The notes under the pieces: generated by a model
The model's input: only the letters and a program-made list of their open reading frames with translations
What the model was told of the DNA's origin: nothing
Database searches by the model: none
DNA from: an uncultured Ruaniaceae bacterium
GTDB taxonomy: Bacteria > Actinomycetota > Actinomycetes > Actinomycetales > Beutenbergiaceae
Reading direction: 5' to 3'
DNA length: 30,143 nt
Assembly (NCBI GenBank): GCA_938004115.1
Contig: CALKWS010000389.1
Coordinates: 1-30,143, forward strand
Program-made: the position numbers and the translations under genes
Shown here: in pieces, positions 7,345 through 16,629 of the stretch
Position numbering within the stretch: the first letter of the stretch is position 1
Layout of the letters: every line of letters starts with the position of its first letter

Positions 7345-8241
7345 ATGGCGGTTTCCCAACGGGTCTACAAGCAGCGGATCCGCTCCACCCAGACGCTGAA
7401 GAAGATGTTCCGGGCGATGGAACTGATCGCCGCCTCGCGCATCTCCAAGGCTCGGGACCGGGCGCTGCAGACCGTGCCGTACACCCGCGCGATCACCCGT
7501 GCGGTCTCGGCGGTGGCCACGCACACCGATATCTCCCACCCGTTGACCTCCGAGCGGGAGGACACCAACAGGGTCGCCATGCTGGTGATCACCTCCGACC
7601 GCGGGATGGCCGGGGCGTACTCGGCCACCGTGCTGCGGGAGGCCGAACGCTTGCGCCAGCACCTGCTGGAGGAGGGCAAGGAGATCGACCTGTACGTGCT
7701 CGGCCGGCGGGGCGTGGGGTTCTACACCTTCCGCGACCGGGCGATCGTCAAGGCGTGGACGGGGAACTCCGACGCGCCCACCCTGGAGCAGGCCAACGAG
7801 GTGGCCGACACGCTGCTGGACGCGTTCCTGACGCCGGTCGAGGACGGGGGCGTGGGCGAGTTGCACGTGGTCTACACCCGGTTCCGCACCATGGTCTCCC
7901 AGGAGCCCCAGGTGATCCGGATGCTGCCGCTGGAGGTGGTGGAGGGGGTCTCCGAGCCCGGGGAGCAGGAGGCGCTGCCCCTGTACGACTTCGAGCCGGA
8001 CGCCGACGAGGTGCTCGATGCCCTGCTGCCGCGGTACATCCGCATCCGGATCTTCTCGGCGATGATGCAGGCCAGCGCCTCGGAACTGGCGGCCCGGCAG
8101 CAGGCGATGCACACCGCTACCGAGAACGCCGAAGAACTCATTCGTAACTACACGCGGCTGGCCAACCAGGCCAGGCAGGCGGAGATCACCCAGGAGATCA
8201 GCGAGATCGTCTCGGGTGCCGACGCCCTGGCCGCGAGCTGA
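7345..8241 (+). CDS. atpG: ATP synthase F1 subunit gamma
   Basis: 298-residue central rotor shaft. The two terminal coiled-coil helices are evident: N-terminal RVYKQRIRSTQTLKKMFRAMELIAASRI and C-terminal SASELAARQQAMHTATENAEELIRNYTRLANQARQAEITQEISEIVSGA, the segment that rotates inside alpha3beta3. The central globular Rossmann-like domain lies between about residues 75 and 220 and includes VITSDRGMAGAYSATVLREAE. It starts at ATG 7345, 2 bp after the atpA stop, so it is probably translationally coupled. The acidic insertion in the middle (FLTPVEDGGVGE) is unremarkable for the phylum. Confidence 0.97.
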   Translation: MAVSQRVYKQRIRSTQTLKKMFRAMELIAASRISKARDRALQTVPYTRAITRAVSAVATHTDISHPLTSEREDTNRVAMLVITSDRGMAGAYSATVLREAERLRQHLLEEGKEIDLYVLGRRGVGFYTFRDRAIVKAWTGNSDAPTLEQANEVADTLLDAFLTPVEDGGVGELHVVYTRFRTMVSQEPQVIRMLPLEVVEGVSEPGEQEALPLYDFEPDADEVLDALLPRYIRIRIFSAMMQASASELAARQQAMHTATENAEELIRNYTRLANQARQAEITQEISEIVSGADALAAS

Positions 8242-8262
8242 CCGACTGCAAAGGATCCACTC

Positions 8263-9723
<1,461 letters not shown>

Positions 9724-9763
9724 GTCAGGTGAGGCACGCAGTGCGGAAGATAAGGAGGACCTG

Positions 9764-10072
9764 GTGCCACTGACGGTTGAAGTGGTCTCCGCGGAGAAGG
9801 TCTGGTGGGAAGGTGAGGCCCGATCGGTCTCCGCCCCCGCGATGGACGGCGACCTGGGTATCCTGGTCGGTCACCAGCCGATCCTGGCGGTGCTGCGGAC
9901 GGGAACGATCCGGATCGACGCCGAAGGCGCGGACAACGTGGAGATGGACGTCACCGGAGGCTTCCTGTCCGTGGACCAGGACCGGGTCACGGTGGTCGTG
10001 GACCCCACCACGAGCACGGATTCCTCGGCATCCTCGAGCCAGGCTGAGGCTGCGCCCGAGCGCAACCAATAG
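9764..10072 (+). CDS. atpC: ATP synthase F1 subunit epsilon, short form
   Basis: 102-residue subunit that sits at the foot of the central stalk. The N-terminal beta-sandwich is complete (residues 1-85: LTVEVVSAEKVWWEGEA, GDLGILVGHQPILAVL, TGGFLSVDQDRVTVVVD). After that there are only about 17 Ser/Ala/Glu/Pro-rich residues; the C-terminal two-helix domain, which in E. coli and Bacillus can extend and inhibit ATP hydrolysis, is missing. Because the frame ends cleanly and the DUF2550 gene follows in the usual order, this looks like a natural short form and not a truncation. GTG start at 9764 with a perfect AAGGAGG 5 bases upstream; the open frame to 9668 overlaps atpD and is not used. Confidence 0.95.
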   Translation: MPLTVEVVSAEKVWWEGEARSVSAPAMDGDLGILVGHQPILAVLRTGTIRIDAEGADNVEMDVTGGFLSVDQDRVTVVVDPTTSTDSSASSSQAEAAPERNQ

Positions 10073-10090
10073 CGACAGGCCGGGGAGGCG

Positions 10091-10501
10091 ATGGCGAGCG
10101 CACTGATCTGGATCGGCGGGCTGCTGTTGGTCAGCCTGCTTCTTGCCGGGTTGTTGTTGTGGCGCATCCGCGCCCTCGGTCACCGGGTGGGGTCCTTCGA
10201 GTGCGCGCTGCGCGAGGGCGAGCACTGGCACGCCGGCATCGCCACCTACAGCAGGGCGACGTTGGACTGGCACCGGGTGGTGTCGCTGTCGCCGCGGTCG
10301 AGTCGTCGCTGGTCGCGGACCGGACTGGAACTGCTGGAGCGACGCCAGCGGCAGATCGAGGGACGGCCCTCCCTGATCGTGGAGATGCACTGCCGGCACG
10401 AGGGCACCGAGTTCCATCTGGCCGCGCAGGACGGCGCCCTGGATGGATTGGTGTCCTGGCTGGAGGCCCTCCCGCCCCGGTCCAACTCCGAGAGCATCTG
10501 A
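10091..10501 (+). CDS. DUF2550 family membrane protein
   Basis: 136-residue protein with one N-terminal TM helix (residues about 4-25, ALIWIGGLLLVSLLLAGLLLWRI) and a C-terminal globular domain rich in Arg and Trp (EHWHAGIATY, LDWHRVVSLSPRSSRRWSRTGLELL, VEMHCRHEGTEFHLA). Order and length match the DUF2550 gene that follows atpC in many actinobacteria (Rv1312 in M. tuberculosis). Its function is unknown; the constant link to the ATP synthase operon suggests a membrane-associated role, but no motif points to a mechanism. ATG start, 18 bp after atpC, with GGGGAGG upstream. Confidence 0.85.
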   Translation: MASALIWIGGLLLVSLLLAGLLLWRIRALGHRVGSFECALREGEHWHAGIATYSRATLDWHRVVSLSPRSSRRWSRTGLELLERRQRQIEGRPSLIVEMHCRHEGTEFHLAAQDGALDGLVSWLEALPPRSNSESI

Positions 10502-10513
10502 GGAGCAAGAACG

Positions 10514-11209
10514 TTGCGGATCGTGGTGGCCGAGTGCGCCGTGGACTACGCCGGGCGACTGACCGCGCACCTGCCACTGGCCCCGCGGGTCCTGATGGTC
10601 AAGGCGGACGGCTCGGTGCTGGTGCACTCCGACGGCGGTTCGTACAAGCCGCTGAACTGGATGAGCCCGCCCTGCACCCTGCGGACCGAGGCGGCCACCG
10701 GCGCGGAAGCGGAGTCCGGGGCCACCGAGGTCTGGACGGTCCGGGCGGATAAGACCGACGACCAGTTGCGGATCGTGCTGCACGCCATCATCTCCGACGT
10801 GACCGTGGACCTGGGCGTGGATCCCGGCCTGATCAAGGACGGCGTGGAGGCCCACCTGCAGGCACTGCTGGCCGAGCAGATCGACATCCTGGGTGCGGGT
10901 CACCGCCTGGTGCGCCGGGAGTACCCCACGGCCATCGGGCCGGTGGACATCCTCGCCCGGGACCCTGGCGGCGCGGCGGTAGCGGTGGAGATCAAGCGGC
11001 GCGGCGACATCGACGGCGTGGAACAACTCACCCGGTACCTGGAGTTGTTGAACCGGGACCCGTTGCTGGCGCCGGTGCGCGGGGTGTTCGCGGCCCAGGA
11101 GATCAAGCCGCAGGCCAGGGTGCTGGCCTCCGACCGTGGCATCGACTGCCTGGTGCTGGACTATGACGCCATGCGCGGGGTGGACGATCCGGAGACCCGG
11201 TTGTTCTGA
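10514..11209 (+). CDS. nucS: Mismatch-specific endonuclease NucS/EndoMS
   Basis: 231-residue nuclease that cuts both strands at certain mismatches (G-T, G-G, T-T) and replaces MutS/MutL mismatch repair in most actinobacteria and many archaea. The N-terminal DNA-binding/dimerisation domain (residues 1-115) begins RIVVAECAVDYAGRL. The C-terminal RecB-like nuclease domain has Asp145 in GPVDILARD and Glu159-x-Lys161 in VEIKRRG, the same spacing as the catalytic D/E/K of the archaeal enzyme. The protein ends in ETRLF, a C-terminal motif of the kind that binds the DNA sliding clamp. TTG start at 10514 with GAGGAGCAAG upstream, 12 bp after the DUF2550 gene, so it is probably part of the same transcript. 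Confidence 0.94.
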   Translation: MRIVVAECAVDYAGRLTAHLPLAPRVLMVKADGSVLVHSDGGSYKPLNWMSPPCTLRTEAATGAEAESGATEVWTVRADKTDDQLRIVLHAIISDVTVDLGVDPGLIKDGVEAHLQALLAEQIDILGAGHRLVRREYPTAIGPVDILARDPGGAAVAVEIKRRGDIDGVEQLTRYLELLNRDPLLAPVRGVFAAQEIKPQARVLASDRGIDCLVLDYDAMRGVDDPETRLF

Positions 11210-11214
11210 CGTCG

Positions 11215-11229
11215 GCGGTGGCGCACCGC
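11215..11229 (+). terminator. Small hairpin after nucS
   Basis: GCGGTG-GCG-CACCGC forms a perfect 6-bp stem with a 3-base loop, starting 5 bases after the nucS stop. There is no following T-tract, so if it terminates it does so weakly; it marks the end of the long atp-nucS transcription block at a plausible place. Confidence 0.3.
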
Positions 11230-11251
11230 AGGGCCGCCCCGGCCGGTGGGG

Positions 11252-11257
11252 GACAAT
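11252..11257 (+). promoter_or_regulatory. Possible -10 element giving a leaderless mRNA
   Basis: GACAAT matches 4 of 6 bases of TATAAT and ends 6 bases before the ATG at 11264, where a transcript would begin at or next to the start codon. The downstream gene has no separated Shine-Dalgarno sequence, which fits leaderless translation, common in actinobacteria. No good -35 is seen. Confidence 0.3.
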
Positions 11258-11263
11258 AGGGGT

Positions 11264-11563
11264 ATGGCCCGTCGCCGCTCCCGTCGTCGTCCCTACCGCG
11301 AACCGCATCCGGAACTGGACGTGCACACCGTGCTACGCGGGATGACGCGCACCGAGACCGGGCCGGACGGGTTGCGGTGGACGGTACGGACCGTCGCCGG
11401 CGGGCAGAAGGCTTACGTCTGCCCCGGTTGCGGGCAGGAGATCAGACCCGGGCTGGAGCACGTCGTGGCGTGGAACCAGGACCACATCTTCGGCGCCGAG
11501 GCGGGGCTGGCCGAACGACGGCACTGGCACACCGGCTGCTGGCGATCGCGCCGGCCGGGGTAG
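11264..11563 (+). CDS. Small basic Cys/His protein (HNH/zinc-ribbon-like), function unknown
   Basis: 99-residue protein with a very basic N-terminus (MARRRSRRRPYR) and a likely zinc site: Cys53-x2-Cys56 (YVCPGCGQ), His66, His87, His89 and Cys92 (RRHWHTGCW). The CPGC...EHVVAW...RRHWHTGC layout resembles a treble-clef/HNH-type fold in which CxxC and a late H/C pair bind structural zinc. Similar short proteins in actinobacterial genomes are often labelled 'ATP/GTP-binding protein' without evidence; no P-loop is present here, so that name is not used. It lies 54 bp after nucS on the same strand, next to a DNA-repair nuclease, which makes a nucleic-acid role possible but unproven. ATG 11264 is preferred to ATG 11246 because it gives the basic start directly after a possible -10. 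Confidence 0.75.
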   Translation: MARRRSRRRPYREPHPELDVHTVLRGMTRTETGPDGLRWTVRTVAGGQKAYVCPGCGQEIRPGLEHVVAWNQDHIFGAEAGLAERRHWHTGCWRSRRPG

Positions 11564-11595
11564 CCGCCTTGCACCGGGGTGTATGGCCGGAGGCG

Positions 11596-13020
11596 TCACT
11601 GCCGCACGCCGTGCACGTTGGCGAGGAGTTCGGCGTACCGCGCCTTGATCTCCTCGACCAAGGGGTCGACGACGGGCTCGGCGCGGACGACGTGCTCCAC
11701 GGGCGCCCATGCCGGGCAGGACTCCGCACCGGAGAGCACCCACGCCGCCTGACGCGCGGCGCCGCGAGCGACATACTCACCCGGGCTGGGCACCACGAGC
11801 GGGACCCCGATGAAGGTCGCGGCGATCTCCCGCACGGCTGCCGAGCCGGTCGCGCCCCCGATGAGGAGGACCCGTTCGACGTCCACCCCCTCGCGGCGCA
11901 GCGCGTCGACCCCGGCAGCGACGTTGAGCAGCATGCCCTCGACGAAGGCCCGGGCCACATTGGCCGGGGTGAGGTTCTCGCGGGTCATGCCCGACAGGGT
12001 GCCGGTCGCCGTCGGCAGGTTCGGTGTGCGCTCGCCGTCGAGGTAGGGCAGCAGGGTCAGCCCGCCCGCTCCGGGTTCGGCCTCGAGCGCCAGGCGTTCG
12101 AGCCCGGCCAGATCCGTGCCGAGCGCCCTGGCGCCTGCGACCAGCACCCGGGCGGCGTTGAGCGTGCACATGAGCGGCAGGTGGTTGCCGGCGGCGTCCG
12201 CGAACCCTGCCACCTCGCCGGAGGGGTCCTGGGTGGGCAGGTTGTGCCGGGCGAAGGCGGTGCCGCTCGTGCCGAGTGAGACCGCCACGTCCCCGCCGGC
12301 CAGGCCGAGGCCCAGTGCGGCCGCCGCGTTGTCACCGGCGCCGGGACCGACCACCAGGCCGTCCGGGCTGCGTCCGGCGGCGGTGGCCGGGCCGAGCACC
12401 TCGGGCAACTCGATGTCGCCGCGGCCGGTCGCTAGGTGCAGGAGGTCCTCGTGGTACGCGTTGGTGGCGGCGGAGAAGTATCCGGTGCCGGACGCATCGG
12501 ACCGGTCGGTCACCCAGCGCTGCACCGGCCCGTCGCCGGCGAGCAGCCGGCTGGTCAGCCAGTCGTGCGGCAGCACGCACGTGCGCGTGCGCGCCAGGTG
12601 CTCCGGTTCGTGACCAGCCAACCAGCGCAGTTTGGTGACGGTGATCGCGGCGACCGGCACGACGCCGATCGCCTCCGCCCACGCGTGCGGCCCGCCGAGT
12701 TCGGCGATGAGGTCGAGCGCATCCGGGGCCGACCGGGTGTCGTTCCACAGCAGCGCAGGGCGGACCACGTTCTGGTCCTCGTCGAGGCACACCATGCCGT
12801 GCTGTTGGCCGGCGACGGAGATCGCCGACACTCCCTCCAGTAGCCCGCCGGAGGTCGCCTCCTGCAGCGCGGTCCACCAGTGGTCCGGGTGCACCTCGGT
12901 GCCGTCGGGGTGGGCCGCGCGGCCGGTGCGCACCACCTCGCCGGTGCGGGCGTCGCAGACCATCACCTTGCACGACTGCGTGGAACTGTCGACCCCGGCG
13001 ACCAGGGTGGGCGCGTTCAT
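11596..13020 (-). CDS. xylB: Xylulokinase
   Basis: Cytoplasmic FGGY-family kinase (474 residues, usual length) phosphorylating D-xylulose to D-xylulose 5-phosphate with ATP, which enters the pentose phosphate pathway. Domain I starts with the phosphate-binding LVAGVDSSTQSCKVMV and includes SAISVAGQQHGMVCLD, where the QQHGM signature is typical of xylulokinases among FGGY kinases. Catalytic Asp230 lies in GPGAGDNAAAALG; domain II has VSLGTSGTAF, and the adenine-binding LIGGATGSAAVREI segment follows near residue 385. It is the last gene of the polyol operon, 7 bp after the zinc dehydrogenase stop, with GAGGGA 3 bases before the ATG. As the only kinase in the cluster it identifies D-xylulose as a likely common intermediate. 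Confidence 0.95.
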   Translation of the reverse strand: MNAPTLVAGVDSSTQSCKVMVCDARTGEVVRTGRAAHPDGTEVHPDHWWTALQEATSGGLLEGVSAISVAGQQHGMVCLDEDQNVVRPALLWNDTRSAPDALDLIAELGGPHAWAEAIGVVPVAAITVTKLRWLAGHEPEHLARTRTCVLPHDWLTSRLLAGDGPVQRWVTDRSDASGTGYFSAATNAYHEDLLHLATGRGDIELPEVLGPATAAGRSPDGLVVGPGAGDNAAAALGLGLAGGDVAVSLGTSGTAFARHNLPTQDPSGEVAGFADAAGNHLPLMCTLNAARVLVAGARALGTDLAGLERLALEAEPGAGGLTLLPYLDGERTPNLPTATGTLSGMTRENLTPANVARAFVEGMLLNVAAGVDALRREGVDVERVLLIGGATGSAAVREIAATFIGVPLVVPSPGEYVARGAARQAAWVLSGAESCPAWAPVEHVVRAEPVVDPLVEEIKARYAELLANVHGVRQ

Positions 13021-13027
13021 CTGTCCC

Positions 13028-14083
13028 TCAGTCCTCCCAGACGATGCAGACCTTGCCCGCCTGCCCGGCGTCGGCGACCTCGTAGGCCGCGCCGGCCTCG
13101 CTCAGCGGGTAGCGGTGGGTCACGACCCGCTCCGGGTGCTCGCCCCACCGCACCAGCAGTTCGAGCAGTTCGGCCATGTGCTGCACCGACGATACCCAAG
13201 ATCCGTGCACGCTGACCTGCCGGTGGATGAGCAACGGCGAGACGTCCATGGTCATCGTGCCGCCCTCGCCGACCAGGACGCACCGGCCCCATCCCCGGGT
13301 ATGCCGCAGCGCCGCGAGGCGGGCGTCGGGGTGCCCGGAGCAGTCGATCGTCACCTCACAGCCCCGGCCGTTCGTCGTCGAACCGACCGCCTCCGGCAGG
13401 TCGGCCGGGTCGCTCACCGCCACGTCGAGCAGGTCCAGGTCCTGCGCCAGCCGCACCCGGTCGGCGACCGGATCCATCCCGATGACCCGGCGGGCGCCGA
13501 GGTGGCGGCCGAGCATCGCCGCGGCCAGCCCGACCGGACCCAGGCCCGTCACCAGGAGCGTGTCGCGGCCGCTGACCCGGCCCCGCAGCAGCCCCTCGAA
13601 GGCGGTGGCGAAGCCGCATGACACCAGCGCCCCGTCGATGAAGGTCAGCGGCTCGGGCAGCAGCAGGCAGCTGACCTCCTCGGCCAGCAGGTAGTCGGCG
13701 TGCCCGCCGTCGCGCTGCCAGCCGTACGCCGCGCGGTGCTCCGAGGAACACCCGACGGGGTAGCCGCGGCGGCACTCCTCGCACTGCCCGCAGCCGGCGA
13801 TGTGGTAGACGACGACCCGGTCACCGGGAGAGAGCCGCCGGGTGCCTGGCCCGACGGCGGCCACCTCCCCGCACGGCTCGTGCCCGGCGACGACGTCCTG
13901 GTAGGCCTCGGCGCCCACGCCGCGGTGCTCGCGGTAGATCGCCCGGATGTCGGACCCGCAGATGCTCGAGGCGCGCATCCGCAGCAGCACCTGCCCCGGC
14001 CCCGGCTCGGGCACGTCGAGCCTGACGTGCTCGACGGTGGAGTCGCCCGGGAGCCGCACGCCGCGCATGGTCGAGGGGGTCAT
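13028..14083 (-). CDS. Zinc-dependent alcohol/polyol dehydrogenase (medium-chain family)
   Basis: 351-residue MDR-superfamily NAD(P)-dependent dehydrogenase. The catalytic zinc ligand region is CGSDIRAIYREHRG...GHEPCGEVAAVG; the structural zinc lobe has four cysteines spaced C-x2-C-x2-C-x7-C (GCGQCEECRRGYPVGC); the Rossmann motif is VTGLGPVGLAAAMLG with an acidic GMDPVADR after it, suggesting NAD. Its place between a sorbitol/xylitol-type dehydrogenase and xylulokinase suggests oxidation of a polyol or a related alcohol or threonine-like substrate, but the substrate is not readable. ATG 14083 is preferred over GTG 14089 because CAGGAG is then 5 bases away. It starts 13 bp after the previous gene. 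Confidence 0.88.
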   Translation of the reverse strand: MTPSTMRGVRLPGDSTVEHVRLDVPEPGPGQVLLRMRASSICGSDIRAIYREHRGVGAEAYQDVVAGHEPCGEVAAVGPGTRRLSPGDRVVVYHIAGCGQCEECRRGYPVGCSSEHRAAYGWQRDGGHADYLLAEEVSCLLLPEPLTFIDGALVSCGFATAFEGLLRGRVSGRDTLLVTGLGPVGLAAAMLGRHLGARRVIGMDPVADRVRLAQDLDLLDVAVSDPADLPEAVGSTTNGRGCEVTIDCSGHPDARLAALRHTRGWGRCVLVGEGGTMTMDVSPLLIHRQVSVHGSWVSSVQHMAELLELLVRWGEHPERVVTHRYPLSEAGAAYEVADAGQAGKVCIVWED

Positions 14084-14096
14084 CGACACTCCTGTC

Positions 14097-15146
14097 TCAG
14101 GTCTGGGGGTGGATCATCGACTTGATCGCCCGCGGGTCGTCCGTGGCGGCAGTGAGCGCCTCGGCGGTCTCCTCGAGCCGGAAGTGCCCGGTGACCAGGC
14201 CCTCCAGACGCACGCGCCCGGCCGCGACCAGCGCGATCGCGGTGGGCCACGTGTTGGCGTAGCGGAAGACTCCGGTGACCAGCAACTCCCGCTCCTGTAC
14301 CAGCGACAGCGGCACCTCGAGGGTGTCGCCGCCCATCCCGACCAGCACGGCCCGTCCGGCCGGGGCGAGGGACCGGATCCCGGACAGCGTCGAGCCGGGG
14401 TGGCCGCTGCACTCCAGGAGGACGTGCGGTGCGGGGCGGCCGGCGTACAGGTCGCCGAACGAGACCTCCCGAGCGTCGACCGTCTCCGTGGCCCCGTGCG
14501 CGGCCGCCGTCGCGAGCCGGTGCGGGTTGACGTCGGCGACCACGATCTCGGCGGCTCCTGCTACGCGGGCGACCTGGGCGCAGAGCAGTCCGACCGGTCC
14601 GGCCCCGGTGACGAGCACGCGGTCACCGGGGCCGATACCCGCCTTCCGGCAGGACCACAGCGCCACCGAGAGCGGCTCGACCATCGCGGCGGCGTCGTCC
14701 CCCACCTCCTCCGGCACGGGGTGGGCGAAGGCGTGGTGGTGCGCGATGACCTCGCTGAGCGAGCCGTCGACCGGCGGGGTGGCGTGGAAGACCATGTCGG
14801 GGCACAGGTTGTAGCGCCCGGACAGGCACTGCTCGCACTGCCGGCACGGCACGCCGGGCTCGATCGAGACCCGCTGTCCTATCCGGGCGGGGTCGACACC
14901 GGCGCCGACACCGACGATGACCCCGGCCGATTCGTGCCCGAGGACCAGGGGCGCGGTCACGGCGTAGGAGCCGATCCGTCCGTGCGTGTAGTAGTGCGTG
15001 TCGGAGCCGCACACCCCGACCGAGGTGACCTCGATGAGCACCTCGTCGGCGGCGGGCCGGGGGAGCGGCCGCTGCTGCACCTGGATCCGGCCCGGCTCGA
15101 GCAGGACGGCGGTCCGCGTGGTCTCCCGGCCCTCAGTTGCTGACAT
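14097..15146 (-). CDS. Polyol (xylitol/sorbitol-type) NAD-dependent dehydrogenase
   Basis: 349-residue zinc-dependent medium-chain dehydrogenase closest in look to L-iditol/sorbitol and xylitol 2-dehydrogenases. Family features: GVCGSDTHYYTHGRIG (catalytic Cys, and the HYY...GRIG stretch typical of sorbitol dehydrogenases), GHESAGVIVGVG, structural zinc cysteines CRQCEQCLSGRYNLC, EPLSVALW, and the nucleotide-binding VTGAGPVGLLCAQVA followed by VVADVNPHR (acidic residue, NAD). Expected reactions are xylitol to D-xylulose or sorbitol to D-fructose; with xylB in the operon the first is favoured. ATG 15146 lies inside the 3' end of the mannitol dehydrogenase gene (14-base overlap) with GGAGG 3 bases upstream, so the two are coupled. 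Confidence 0.9.
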   Translation of the reverse strand: MSATEGRETTRTAVLLEPGRIQVQQRPLPRPAADEVLIEVTSVGVCGSDTHYYTHGRIGSYAVTAPLVLGHESAGVIVGVGAGVDPARIGQRVSIEPGVPCRQCEQCLSGRYNLCPDMVFHATPPVDGSLSEVIAHHHAFAHPVPEEVGDDAAAMVEPLSVALWSCRKAGIGPGDRVLVTGAGPVGLLCAQVARVAGAAEIVVADVNPHRLATAAAHGATETVDAREVSFGDLYAGRPAPHVLLECSGHPGSTLSGIRSLAPAGRAVLVGMGGDTLEVPLSLVQERELLVTGVFRYANTWPTAIALVAAGRVRLEGLVTGHFRLEETAEALTAATDDPRAIKSMIHPQT

Positions 15147-16629
15147 GGTCCTCCAGGGTCGCACGAGCGCCCTTCTCGTGCAGCGACCGCAGGGCGGAAA
15201 GGTAGGCGGTGGTGAACCGCTCGTCGTGGCGCAGGTCGCCGAAGAAGGCCTCGTCCTCGAGGAAGGCGAGTGGCTGCTGGCGCTGACGGGCAGCCGCCGC
15301 CATCACCTTGTCCTTGAACCGGTCGACCACCTCGATCGGCTCGTCCTGCTCGTCCACGCCCTCGGCGTACCGCGCCCAGGAGGCGACGACGAGCGCGGAG
15401 GAGTCGATCCGACCGCCGTGCTCGAGGTTGTGCCGGATGACCGGCACCAGCCACTTCGGTATGCGGTCGCTGGACTCCGCGCACAGGCGCGCCAGGGTGT
15501 CGCGCACCTCGGGGTTGGCGAAGCGGTCGATCAGTTCCCGGCGGTAGGCGTCGAGGTCGACGCCGGGGACCTCGGGCAGGGTGGGCGTGCCCTCGTGCTC
15601 CATATAGCCCAGGAGGAAGTCGACGAACAGCGGGTCCTGGGCGACCTCGTGGACGTAGCGGTAGCCGGCCAGGTAGCCCAGGTAGCACAGCGCCTGATGG
15701 CTGGCGTTGAGCAAACGCAACTTCATCAGCTCGTAGGGGACCACGTCGTCGACCACCTGGGCGCCCGCCTGCTCGAACGCGGGCCGGCCGGTGGGGAAGT
15801 GGTCCTGCAACACCCACTGGGTGAACGGCTCGCAGACCACCGGCCAGGCATCCTCGACGCCGAACTGCTCGGCCAGTGCGGTGATGTCGTCCCGGCTGGT
15901 CACGGGGGTGATGCGGTCGACCATGGAGTTGGGGAAGGCGACCTGCTCGGTGAGCCAGGGCGCCAGCGGCTCCTCCTCCGGTGACCGGTCGTCCTGCAGG
16001 GCGGCGAAGGCGCCGATCATCGCCCGGGCGACGTCGCCGTTGCCGGGCAGGTTGTCGCACGACATGACCGTGAACGGCTCGGTCCCGGCGGCCCGGCGCC
16101 GGCGCAGCGCCTCGGTGATGAAGCCGAACGCGCTGCGGGGGCGGCCGGGGGAGTCGAGGTCGGCCTGCAGGGCCGGGTCATCGGGGTCGAAGCGGCCGGT
16201 CACCTGGTTGACGTGGTAGCCGCCCTCGGTGATCGTCAGCGAGACGACCCGGACCCGGGGGTCGACCATGGCGTCCAGCACGGCCTCGGGGTCGTCCGGG
16301 GCGAAGAGGTAGTCGACGATCGAGCCGATGACTCTCGGCTCCAGCCGCCCGTCCGGGTGTTTGAGCACGAGTGTGTAGAGACAGTCCTGCCCCTTCAGGG
16401 CCTCACGCATCCCCGCGTCACCGGGCATCGTGCCGATCCCGACGATGGCCCAGTCGTGGGCGTGGCCCTCCTCCATCAGCCGGTCGAGGTACATCGCCTG
16501 GTGCGCCCGGTGGAAGCCGCCCACACCGAGGTGGACGATGCCGGGGGTCAGGGTCGAGCGGTCGTAGGCGGGCCGGGAGACCTTGCCCGGCACCTTGTCG
16601 AGGGTCGCGTCGCTGAGCCGCGGCGTCAC
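15133..16629 (-). CDS. Mannitol/D-arabitol 2-dehydrogenase (polyol-specific long-chain family)
   Basis: 498-residue zinc-independent NAD-dependent dehydrogenase oxidising mannitol to fructose, or D-arabitol to D-xylulose. The N-terminal Rossmann motif is IVHLGVGGFHRAHQAMY (residues about 27-43). The catalytic signature KLRLLNASHQALCYLGYLAGY gives Lys303, Asn308 and His311, with the same spacing as Lys295/Asn300/His303 of the Pseudomonas fluorescens enzyme. CDNLPGNG and WVLQDHFPTGRP are also family marks. The start is GTG 16629, which overlaps the permease TGA by 4 bases (GTGA); a longer frame reaches 17400 only by running antisense-free through the permease gene in another frame. The family includes DalD-type arabitol dehydrogenases, which the neighbouring xylulokinase makes more likely. 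Confidence 0.93.
   Translation of the reverse strand: MTPRLSDATLDKVPGKVSRPAYDRSTLTPGIVHLGVGGFHRAHQAMYLDRLMEEGHAHDWAIVGIGTMPGDAGMREALKGQDCLYTLVLKHPDGRLEPRVIGSIVDYLFAPDDPEAVLDAMVDPRVRVVSLTITEGGYHVNQVTGRFDPDDPALQADLDSPGRPRSAFGFITEALRRRRAAGTEPFTVMSCDNLPGNGDVARAMIGAFAALQDDRSPEEEPLAPWLTEQVAFPNSMVDRITPVTSRDDITALAEQFGVEDAWPVVCEPFTQWVLQDHFPTGRPAFEQAGAQVVDDVVPYELMKLRLLNASHQALCYLGYLAGYRYVHEVAQDPLFVDFLLGYMEHEGTPTLPEVPGVDLDAYRRELIDRFANPEVRDTLARLCAESSDRIPKWLVPVIRHNLEHGGRIDSSALVVASWARYAEGVDEQDEPIEVVDRFKDKVMAAAARQRQQPLAFLEDEAFFGDLRHDERFTTAYLSALRSLHEKGARATLEDHVSN

Noticed and set aside
11264..11563. 'ATP/GTP-binding protein' label for the small gene after nucS
   Set aside because: No P-loop or other nucleotide-binding motif is present; the visible feature is a Cys/His metal site.
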